Assembly: GCA_030151725.1 (NCBI GenBank)
Contig: JASLDD010000042.1
Coordinates: 1 to 5,326, forward strand
Direction of reading: 5' to 3'
DNA: 5,326 nt
From: Solirubrobacteraceae bacterium
GTDB lineage: Bacteria > Actinomycetota > Thermoleophilia > Solirubrobacterales > Solirubrobacteraceae
The notes under the pieces were generated by a model that had not been told where the DNA came from, made no database searches, and saw only the letters and a list, made by a program, of their open reading frames with translations. The first letter of the stretch is position 1; every line of letters begins with the position of its first letter. The position numbers and the translations under genes are program-made. This document shows, piece by piece, positions 1 to 4,814 of this stretch.

Positions 1-25
1 CCGCCGGAGGGCGGCGCCGGACGGC

Positions 26-33
26 TATAGACT
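26..33 (+). promoter_or_regulatory. possible -10 element for mce
   Basis: TATAGACT (26-33) resembles actinobacterial -10 hexamers (TATAGA or TAGACT). A transcript starting about seven bases downstream would begin almost at the GTG at 41, giving a nearly leaderless message, which fits the lack of a ribosome-binding site. No -35 can be judged because the window begins 25 bases upstream. Weak support. Confidence 0.25.
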
Positions 34-40
34 GCGGCGG

Positions 41-466
41 GTGTTCAGTCGAATCGATCACATCGGGGTGGCCGTCGAGCAGATCGATCCCGCCCTCGAG
101 CTCTATCGCGACAGCTTCCAGCTGACGGTGGCCCACCGCGAGGTGGTCGAGGAGCAGGGTGTGGAGGCGGTGCTGCTGGACGTGGGCGAGAACCACGTGG
201 AGCTGTTGGCGCCGCTCGGACCCGACACGCCGGTGGGCAAGTTCCTCGCCAAGCAGGGTCCGGGACTGCACCACGTCGCCTACCAGGTCAGCGACATCGA
301 GGCCACGCTGCAGTCGCTCAAGGACGCCGGTTTGGCGCTGATCGACCAGCAGCCACGCACCGGCATCCGCGGCTCGCGCGTCGCCTTCATGCACCCGCGC
401 GCAACCGCCGGCGTGCTCACCGAGATCGTCCAGCCCGCAGCAGGAGAAGGAGAGGGGGGTCACTGA
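41..466 (+). CDS. mce: methylmalonyl-CoA epimerase
   Basis: A 141-residue protein of the vicinal-oxygen-chelate (glyoxalase) fold. It interconverts the (2S) and (2R) forms of methylmalonyl-CoA in the cytosol, linking propionyl-CoA carboxylase to methylmalonyl-CoA mutase. Two VOC half-modules are visible: the first starts at RIDHIGVAV (residues 4-12), the second at GLHHVAYQV (75-83). Likely metal ligands by family alignment are His7, Glu54 (in NHVELLAP), His78 and Glu128 (in LTEIVQ). The segment GIRGSRVAFMHP (108-119) is also typical. Length matches the family's usual 130-150 residues, so the gene is complete. The GTG at 41 is chosen because the family begins a few residues before DHIG; no good ribosome-binding site precedes it. 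The TGA stop shares one base with the ATG of the next gene, so the two are probably co-translated. Mutase and carboxylase genes are not in the window. Assignment is confident. Confidence 0.93.
   Translation: MFSRIDHIGVAVEQIDPALELYRDSFQLTVAHREVVEEQGVEAVLLDVGENHVELLAPLGPDTPVGKFLAKQGPGLHHVAYQVSDIEATLQSLKDAGLALIDQQPRTGIRGSRVAFMHPRATAGVLTEIVQPAAGEGEGGH
442..459 (+). promoter_or_regulatory. ribosome-binding site for the 71-aa gene
   Basis: A purine run, AGGAGAAGGAGAGGGGGG, inside the 3' end of mce ends six bases before the ATG at 466. It is the strongest Shine-Dalgarno-like stretch seen in the window and fixes that start. With the TGATG overlap it supports translational coupling. Confidence 0.7.
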
Positions 467-681
467 TGCCCGATGCGACAAGACGTGTGACCGTTGGCTT
501 CCAGGGCGGTCAGGTGCTCGCTCTGCGCCTCACCGACGAGCAGCTCAAAGCGCTCAACAAGACGCTTGGCACGGTCGGTTGGCATGAGATCGACAGCGAG
601 GACGGTCCCGTGCGGATCGATCTCGGCCAAGTCGTGTATGTGAGCGCGGAGTCCGACGAGGCTCGCGTCGGCTTCGGTTGA
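466..681 (+). CDS. conserved-looking hypothetical protein, 71 aa
   Basis: A small, acidic, soluble protein whose family I cannot name. It has no signal peptide or membrane segment. Visible layout: a beta-like start (RVTVGFQGGQVLALRL, 7-22), a helix (TDEQLKALNKTLG, 23-35), a GWHEIDSEDGPVRIDL stretch (38-53) and a strand-like VVYVSAES (56-63), ending in ARVGFG. The pattern suggests a compact alpha/beta ligand- or protein-binding domain with no obvious catalytic residues. It is probably real because it has a strong ribosome-binding site, overlaps mce by one base (TGATG), uses GC-rich third positions, and its frame ends cleanly at TGA 679-681. Location points to a role linked to the epimerase or simply co-expression. 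No function is assigned. Confidence 0.75.
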   Translation: MPDATRRVTVGFQGGQVLALRLTDEQLKALNKTLGTVGWHEIDSEDGPVRIDLGQVVYVSAESDEARVGFG

Positions 682-722
682 GCAGCCGGTCCTCGTCGTT
701 GTTGTTGTTGCTTGTCTGGTCG

Positions 723-752
723 CCTGTACTCTCTCTGCGGGAGCTGTATAAC
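723..752 (+). promoter_or_regulatory. possible promoter upstream of the PAP2 gene
   Basis: TATAAC (747-752) is a good -10 match in otherwise GC-rich DNA. The best -35 candidates, CCTGTA (723-728) or TGTACT (725-730), are poor matches with 18- or 16-base spacing. A transcript from here would have a leader of about 75 bases before the GTG at 836. This is the only gap of more than 100 bases between plus-strand genes in the first 3 kb, so a promoter is plausible here. Confidence 0.35.
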
Positions 753-835
753 CATCGTTACACAGCACTCGGATCTTAAGTCATACGAGCCAGAGCCCCG
801 GCCTGATTGCGTCGGGCTGGGGGAAGCCGGCGGTT

Positions 836-1351
836 GTGCCCGCTGACGGCTCCTCGGCGAGAAGCCTCGACGAGCGGCTGCTGCGGCTTGCGTGCACCGT
901 CGGGCACAGCCCGCGCGCGGAGGTGGCGGTGGAGCGGTTCTCGCGCCTGGGCGAGCACGCCGGCTTGTGGCTGGCGATCGGGGCTGTCGGGCAGACGCTC
1001 GACAAAGGCCGGCGCCGGCGCTGGCGCAGAGCCGTGGCGACGGTGGCGGGGACCTACGCTCTGAACACCACGATCAAGCCGCTGATCGGCAGGTCTCGCC
1101 CCCGCTTGCCGGGCCTTCCGGCGCTGACGAGAACGCCGACCGATCTGAGCTTCCCCAGCGCCCATGCCTCATCGTCCTTCGCGGGCGCCCTGGCCTACTC
1201 GCGCCTCGGTCTACCGGCCGCTCCCCTGTATGCGCTGGCCGTGAGCCTGGCGCTGTCGCGGCTGTATCTCGGGGTTCACTACCCCTCGGATGTGCTGGCG
1301 GGGGCGCTGCTTGGGACGTTGGTGGCTTCTGCGACCGCATCTGATGAGTAG
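836..1351 (+). CDS. PAP2-family membrane lipid phosphatase
   Basis: A 171-residue member of the type 2 phosphatidic acid phosphatase superfamily. All three motifs are intact: KX6RP at Lys81 to Arg88-Pro89, PSAH at 107-110 (His110, general acid), and SRX5HX3D with Ser141-Arg142, nucleophile His148 and Asp152. Hydrophobic stretches at about 43-55, 67-80, 113-128, 130-146 and 152-166 fit a small polytopic membrane enzyme. The family removes phosphate from isoprenoid or glycerolipid phosphates such as undecaprenyl pyrophosphate, phosphatidylglycerophosphate or decaprenylphosphoryl-phosphoribose; size and the RFSRLGEHAGLWLAIG start recall small actinobacterial members of the last type, but substrate cannot be read from sequence. 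The GTG at 836 has GGGGGAAG (819-826) nine bases upstream, which decides the start. The next gene follows after 27 bases with its own operator-like palindrome, so it is probably a separate unit. Confidence 0.88.
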   Translation: MPADGSSARSLDERLLRLACTVGHSPRAEVAVERFSRLGEHAGLWLAIGAVGQTLDKGRRRRWRRAVATVAGTYALNTTIKPLIGRSRPRLPGLPALTRTPTDLSFPSAHASSSFAGALAYSRLGLPAAPLYALAVSLALSRLYLGVHYPSDVLAGALLGTLVASATASDE

Positions 1352-1358
1352 CACGATT

Positions 1359-1367
1359 TGTAGTACA
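1359..1367 (+). promoter_or_regulatory. palindrome, candidate operator/-10 of the toxin-antitoxin operon
   Basis: TGTAGTACA is a perfect inverted repeat (TGTA/TACA) around a central G, 11 bases before the antitoxin ATG. TAGTAC inside it also resembles a -10 box. Ribbon-helix-helix antitoxins commonly repress their own promoter by binding short palindromes over the -10, so an autoregulatory site is a reasonable inference. A nine-base palindrome can occur by chance. Confidence 0.4.
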
Positions 1368-1378
1368 GTGAGCCTTCG

Positions 1379-1627
1379 ATGTCACGCGCGCTTCACGTCC
1401 GATTGGACGCCGATTCGGAAGCCGCGCTGGCGGTGCTGCGCGCTGAGGGCATGAGCGACTCACAGGCTGTGAGGAGCGCCTTGACGGAGGCGCGAGCGCG
1501 GCGGCGACGGGCCGTGGCGCTGCGTGAGGAGGCGCGAAGGCTTGCCGGCGATCCGCAGGATCTTGCGGAGATGGCGGCACTGCGCGACGAGCTCGACGAG
1601 CTCGCTCCGGCTTGGCCCGAGGACTGA
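1379..1627 (+). CDS. ribbon-helix-helix antitoxin of a MazEF-type module
   Basis: An 82-residue protein with a probable ribbon-helix-helix DNA-binding N-terminus: strand RALHVRLD (3-10), helix ADSEAALAVLRAEG (11-24), turn MSDSQA and second helix VRSALTEARARRRR (31-44). The charged helical C-terminus (45-82), ending in LRDELDELAPAWPED, fits the flexible toxin-wrapping tail of such antitoxins. It would neutralise the toxin encoded directly downstream and, as a dimer, probably repress the operon. The ATG at 1379 lacks a strong ribosome-binding site (GTGAG at 1369-1373 at best). The TGA stop shares its last base with the ATG of the toxin (TGATG), the usual tight TA arrangement with antitoxin first. 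Family identification rests on fold pattern and toxin neighbour; whether MazE-, VapB- or CopG-like is not decided by sequence alone. Confidence 0.8.
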   Translation: MSRALHVRLDADSEAALAVLRAEGMSDSQAVRSALTEARARRRRAVALREEARRLAGDPQDLAEMAALRDELDELAPAWPED

Positions 1628-1950
1628 TGGTCCGCGGCGATGTCGTGCGACTGCTCGCGCCGCGTCGCGCGCGTGGCCATGAGCAGCAGGGAGGAAGGCC
1701 GGGGGTGGTGGTGCAGGCGGACGAGCTGCTTGATCTCAGCACGGTGCTGATCGCTCCGACGTCGCGCTCGGCGAGCGCGGCAACGTTCCGTCCGACGATC
1801 GAGCTGGCGGGCACTCCGACTCGCATCCTCACGGATCAGCTGCGGGTGATCGACGCGCAGGCGGTGAAGGAGAGCCTCGGACATCTCAGCCACGGCGAGA
1901 TGGCGGCCTTGGACGATGCCCTGGCGCTCGTATTGGGGCTCCCGGGATGA
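1627..1950 (+). CDS. mazF: MazF-family endoribonuclease toxin
   Basis: A 107-residue MazF/PemK-type toxin that would cleave single-stranded RNA, usually mRNA, and slow growth when freed from its antitoxin. It opens with RGDVVRLL (3-10), followed by RGHEQQGGRPGVVVQ (16-30), VLIAPTS (40-46), FRPTIELAGTPTRILTDQLRVID (54-76) and a C-terminal helical part (LGHLSHGEMAALDDAL). Arg24 and Thr45 fall where the family's catalytic Arg and Thr lie (Arg25/Thr48 in Bacillus subtilis MazF), so it looks active. The ATG at 1627 is preferred over the in-frame TTG at 1612 because it overlaps the antitoxin stop, has GAGGA (1619-1623) just upstream, and puts RGDVV at the usual distance from the N-terminus. The stop overlaps the ychF start as ATGA (1947-1950). 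Target sequence cannot be predicted. Confidence 0.9.
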   Translation: MVRGDVVRLLAPRRARGHEQQGGRPGVVVQADELLDLSTVLIAPTSRSASAATFRPTIELAGTPTRILTDQLRVIDAQAVKESLGHLSHGEMAALDDALALVLGLPG

Positions 1951-3032
1951 GCACCAGGATCGGCATCGTGGGGATGCCCAACGCGGGCAAGTCCTCGCTG
2001 TTCAACGCCCTCACCAAAGCGGGAGCGGAGGCGGCCAACTACCCGTTCACGACAATCGAGCCGAACGTGGCGGTGGTGCCTGTGCGCGACGAGCGCATGG
2101 AGCAGGTGGCGGCGACGCTGGGCTCCTCGGAGATCGTGTGGGACACGGTCGACTTCCACGACATCGCGGGTCTGGTGGCGGGCGCGCACCAGGGGGAGGG
2201 GCTGGGCAACAAATTCCTGGCCAACATCCGCGAGACGCACGCGATCGTGCATGTGGTGCGCGCGCACAACGACGAAAACGTGATCCACCCGGAGGGCCGC
2301 GTTGACCCGCTTGCGGATGTAGAGACGATTGAGACGGAGCTCGTAATGGCGGACCTGGAGGCGGCTGAGCGAAGGGTGGAGAAAGTCGGCAAACAGGCGC
2401 GGGGAGGCGATCGTGTTGCGGTCGCCGAGGAGAGGTGGTTGCACGAGGTGATCGTTGCCCTGCAGGAAGGTCGCCCTGCACGCACGGTTCCCCTCCCCGA
2501 CGACGCCCCCAATGCGGCTCGCGATCTGGGCTCGCTGACGAGCAAGCCGGTTCTGTTCGTGGCCAACGTGGACGAGGGCTCCGAGGAGGTCCCGGCGGCG
2601 GTCGCCGAGCACGCCGCGGCGCAGGGCGCGCGGGCGGTGGCTGTGTCCTCGCGGATCGAGTCCGAGCTGGCGGAGCTCGGCGACGAGGACGCTGCGGCGA
2701 TGCGGGAGGAGCTCGGCGTGAGCGAGTCAGGACTGCAGCGCGTTGTGCGCGAGGCGTTTGCGCTTCTGGACCTGATCTCGTTCTTCACAGCGGGCGAGGC
2801 CACGATCGCGCAGTCGTGGCACCTGCGCCGCGGCCTCACGGCGTGGCATGCGGCGGGAGAGATCCACACGGACATCCAGAAGGGCTTTGTCAGGGCGGAG
2901 GTAATCGGCTGGCGCGAGCTGGTGGACGCGGGCGGCTATGCGGGAGCACGCGATCGTGGGACGCTGCGGCTGGAGGGCCGCGACTACGCGATGGCCGACG
3001 GGGACGTGATCACGGTCAAGTTCACCCCCTAG
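1947..3032 (+). CDS. ychF: YchF/OLA1-type Obg-family ATPase/GTPase
   Basis: A 361-residue, full-length YchF, a cytosolic ribosome-associated nucleotide hydrolase linked to translation and stress responses. Domains in order: G domain with P-loop GMPNAGKS (9-16), switch I region YPFTTIEPN (32-40), and DIAGLV (72-77) followed by GAHQGEGLGNKF; a helical coiled-coil insert (about 123-198); and a C-terminal TGS-type domain with EIHTDIQKGFVRAEVI (305-320), ending DGDVITVKFTP. The G4 site reads NVDE (207-210) rather than NKxD, the family change that lets YchF bind ATP. His114 (ENVIHPEG) matches the catalytic His114 described for E. coli YchF. The ATG at 1947 overlaps the toxin stop by four bases; only a weak GGGG precedes it, so translation likely depends on coupling from the toxin gene. 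No separate promoter is evident near the start. The protein itself shows nothing missing. Confidence 0.96.
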   Translation: MSTRIGIVGMPNAGKSSLFNALTKAGAEAANYPFTTIEPNVAVVPVRDERMEQVAATLGSSEIVWDTVDFHDIAGLVAGAHQGEGLGNKFLANIRETHAIVHVVRAHNDENVIHPEGRVDPLADVETIETELVMADLEAAERRVEKVGKQARGGDRVAVAEERWLHEVIVALQEGRPARTVPLPDDAPNAARDLGSLTSKPVLFVANVDEGSEEVPAAVAEHAAAQGARAVAVSSRIESELAELGDEDAAAMREELGVSESGLQRVVREAFALLDLISFFTAGEATIAQSWHLRRGLTAWHAAGEIHTDIQKGFVRAEVIGWRELVDAGGYAGARDRGTLRLEGRDYAMADGDVITVKFTP

Positions 3033-3344
3033 CCGACTCGCGGCGTTGGCGAGATCTGGTCGCCTGCAATCAGAACTCTGTTGCTCGGGCGCGTAAGCTG
3101 CTCTGCGCAGGGGTGAGAGAGGACAGGGCATAGTTGATACTAAGCAAGACTAAGGTGGGTGAATCGGAAGAGCGGGTCGAGGGTCCGATACGAGCAGCGT
3201 GCTTCGTCGTCATGTCCCCGGAGCGTCGCGACCCATGGTCGGGTGGTCCGCGGTCGGTGCTCGTGCCCACTATTAACCAACTGTGCGTCTTTGCGATGCG
3301 CCCAGCTGGGTGGCGGCGACCCAATACCTCCACTCCCACCACTC
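3033..3344. other. 312-base intergenic region with short inverted repeats
   Basis: No convincing gene is seen on either strand: open frames here give Arg/Ser/Cys-rich translations without recognisable motifs. Structures visible are a CTCGC/GCGAG hairpin just after ychF (3037-3053), a TAAGCT -10-like hexamer (3094-3099) without a matching -35, a purine-rich GAGAGAGGACAGGG (3115-3128) with no credible gene after it, a CGACC-CAT-GGTCG inverted repeat (3229-3241), the perfect palindrome CCCAGCTGGG (3301-3310), TGGGT/ACCCA (3307-3323) and CCCAC/GTGGG (3335-3349), the last spanning the proposed GTG of the next gene. The pentapeptide frame is open back to a GTG at 3159, so part of this region could be coding, though composition argues against it. 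Confidence 0.5.
3037..3053 (+). terminator. weak hairpin after ychF
   Basis: CTCGC-GGCGTTG-GCGAG forms a 5-bp stem with a 7-base loop, starting four bases after the ychF stop. There is no T-tract, so it is at best a weak terminator or 3' stabiliser. Confidence 0.25.
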
Positions 3345-4706
3345 GTGGGCAATAGTTCGACCCAGCCGGCAGAGTGCGCTTGGGGCGATGAGGTCAGCGC
3401 CGACCGTAAGCGCCATCTCGAAGCGCTGCTGGAGCGATGGGAGACCGCGGCTCAGCGTGGAATGCGGGTGGCGCCAACGAGTGCGACTTGGACACCAACC
3501 CCAGGTGGTATCGATGATCCGGACGTAGCACGGTGGCTAGGTGGCGGCGACGCCCGCTGGCCATTCGGCCCATTCAGCACTAATCGAACCGAAGACGACC
3601 TAACGGGAGCAGATGTGTTCTGGCTCGCGGCCAGGGCGCTCGCTGGACTCGGCGGAAGCATTGACGCCGCCGCACAGCGGCTTCGCGAGGCTCGGAAGCC
3701 TTTGGGGGGTGTCGAAGTACTGGATCTCACTCAACTCGAACTGCAAGGGGCGACGATGAGTGGCGCGAATCTGGATGGCGCCCTCCTCCGGGGCGCCCAG
3801 ATGCAGCGGTCGGAGCTATGGCCCGCCTCGTTGCGTGGCGCTGAACTGGAGGACACACTGCTGACGGGCGCCAGACTCGAAGTGTCCAACTTGGACGAGG
3901 CCAACCTACGCCGTGCGCAGCTGAGCAGTGCAAACCTTAAGCATGCAAGTCTTCGAGGTGCCGATCTCAGCTTTGCCCATCTTGAGGGGGCTGATCTTCG
4001 CGGTGCCCTTCTCGACAGCACGACAAGCCTTGAGGGCGCCTTCCTGAGCGGTGTGCTTCTCGATCAAGTGGTTTTGGGTGGTGTCAATCTGACGACTGTT
4101 GACTGGGCGATAGTCCCTCCACTTGGTGATCAGACACGCGCGGAGGTGGCCTCCATCGCTGAGGAAACCAGACTCACCGACGCTGAATTGCTTCCCACAG
4201 ATCAAGTGATATATAGGGAGTCCGAGTACTTGGTTGTGTGGCGTGACGTAGCAAAGCCGGACGATCAGCGCGCTGAGGAGTATCACGCGGCGGCGCGATC
4301 CTATCGCGCCCTTTCAGTGGCACTGAGAAGTCAAGGCATTCCACGTGAGCCGACACGCTTCCACTATTTGAGCGAGTTGATGGAGAGGCGCTCCCTCTAT
4401 CATCAAGCACGACCTAAGTTCGCGAGCAAACGCTGGCGAGCTGCGCTGAGCGCGTGGGCACGCTGGATGTTTTCTCTCTTGCTGGGCGCGCTAGCCGGAT
4501 ATGGCGACAGGCTAGGGCGCTTGGCACTCACCTATATCGGCGTCGTGCTCGTCTTTGCGGCTCTTTTCGTGGCTGTCAATCACCTGGCACTGACGCCGTC
4601 GACCAGCCTTGACTCTCTTTCGCTGAGCGTGACCGCATTTCATGGTCGTGGCCTGCTTGCATCGAGCGATCACATAACCAGGAGCGGCATGGCTCGCAGC
4701 GGTTGA
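3345..4706 (+). CDS. pentapeptide-repeat protein with C-terminal pore-like membrane domain, frameshifted
   Basis: Residues are numbered from the GTG at 3345. After a leader (SADRKRHLEALLERWE) comes a conserved-looking ADVFWLAARALAGLGGSIDAA (89-109), then a pentapeptide-repeat beta-helix at about 126-225 (GANLDGALLRGAQM, RGADLSFAHLEGADLRGAL), then VNLTTVDW, a helical AAARSYRALSVALRSQGI segment (315-332), an AGYGDRLGRLALT stretch, a transmembrane helix at about 395-416 (TYIGVVLVFAALF) and a pore-loop-like LSLSVTAFHGRGLL. The architecture resembles actinobacterial/Chloroflexi pentapeptide proteins with a two-helix ion-channel-like tail, but the second helix is absent because the frame ends at TGA 4704-4706; it continues one frame over to 4776. 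Codons such as cta, gta, aat and agt are commoner than in neighbours, suggesting acquisition or relaxed selection. The start is uncertain: no ribosome-binding site, and the frame extends back to a GTG at 3159. Cellular role unknown. Confidence 0.75.
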   Translation: MGNSSTQPAECAWGDEVSADRKRHLEALLERWETAAQRGMRVAPTSATWTPTPGGIDDPDVARWLGGGDARWPFGPFSTNRTEDDLTGADVFWLAARALAGLGGSIDAAAQRLREARKPLGGVEVLDLTQLELQGATMSGANLDGALLRGAQMQRSELWPASLRGAELEDTLLTGARLEVSNLDEANLRRAQLSSANLKHASLRGADLSFAHLEGADLRGALLDSTTSLEGAFLSGVLLDQVVLGGVNLTTVDWAIVPPLGDQTRAEVASIAEETRLTDAELLPTDQVIYRESEYLVVWRDVAKPDDQRAEEYHAAARSYRALSVALRSQGIPREPTRFHYLSELMERRSLYHQARPKFASKRWRAALSAWARWMFSLLLGALAGYGDRLGRLALTYIGVVLVFAALFVAVNHLALTPSTSLDSLSLSVTAFHGRGLLASSDHITRSGMARSG

Positions 4707-4776
4707 GTCTGTCACGGGGCTCTTTGTGGAGGCGCTATTCGTTGCGGCATTCACTCGTCGAGTCATCGCGGGATAA
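4678..4776 (+). pseudogene. out-of-frame C-terminal helix of the pentapeptide/pore gene
   Basis: In the frame one base ahead of the upstream gene, 32 codons from 4678 to the TAA at 4774-4776 read PGAAWLAAVESV, then TGLFVEALFVAAF and TRRVIAG: a hydrophobic helix with a terminal Arg-Arg, as expected for the missing last transmembrane segment. The first TM helix and pore-like loop end just upstream in the other frame, so a single base gain (or two-base loss) at about 4672-4690 would explain the break. An in-frame TAA at 4675-4677 shows this frame was not used further upstream. A restored protein from the GTG at 3345 would have about 477 residues. A sequencing error cannot be excluded. Confidence 0.65.
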
Positions 4777-4789
4777 GCTAAGCGGTGAA

Positions 4790-4814
4790 CTCGCTTCGTC
4801 GCTAGGCGAGCGAG
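4790..4814. terminator. possible bidirectional hairpin between convergent genes
   Basis: CTCGC (4790-4794) and TCGC (4799-4802) pair with GCGA (4806-4809) and GCGAG (4810-4814), leaving a TTCG bulge and a TAG loop. It sits 13 bases after the restored stop of the pentapeptide gene and covers the stop of the minus-strand exonuclease. There is no T-tract on either side. An alternative AAGCG/CGCTT hairpin (4780-4796) overlaps it. Weak terminator call. Confidence 0.3.

Noticed and set aside
698..710. (GTT)4 run after the 71-aa gene
   Set aside because: Four trinucleotide copies are too few to call a microsatellite or terminator, and no stem precedes them.
1074..1832. Minus-strand 252-codon frame across PAP2, antitoxin and toxin
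   Set aside because: It is low-complexity Arg/Ser/Pro/Ala translation covering three well-supported plus-strand genes.
1836..2612. Long minus-strand open frame opposite mazF/ychF
   Set aside because: Long antisense frames are expected in GC-rich genes; the translation is Arg/His-rich with no motif, while ychF on the other strand is unmistakable.
715..3066. 12-base identity TCTGGTCGCCTG at 715-726 and 3055-3066, both in intergenic DNA
   Set aside because: About one 12-base repeat is expected by chance in a window this size, more in GC-rich DNA, and the flanks do not align.
3070..3355. Small frames on both strands in the gap after ychF (3134-3355 plus, 3070-3342 and 3140-3352 minus)
   Set aside because: Compositions are Arg/Ser/Pro/Thr-rich without recognisable motifs. 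GAGAGAGGACAGGG lies a few bases before the TTG at 3134, but that alone is not enough to call a gene.
4497..4508. GYGD in the pentapeptide protein as a potassium selectivity filter
   Set aside because: It lies before the first transmembrane helix, in the juxtamembrane AGYGDRLGRL stretch, not between two helices where a filter must be.
4672..4706. Programmed +1 ribosomal frameshift
   Set aside because: No recognisable slippery site, RF2-like stop context or stimulatory structure was seen; mutation or sequencing error is simpler.
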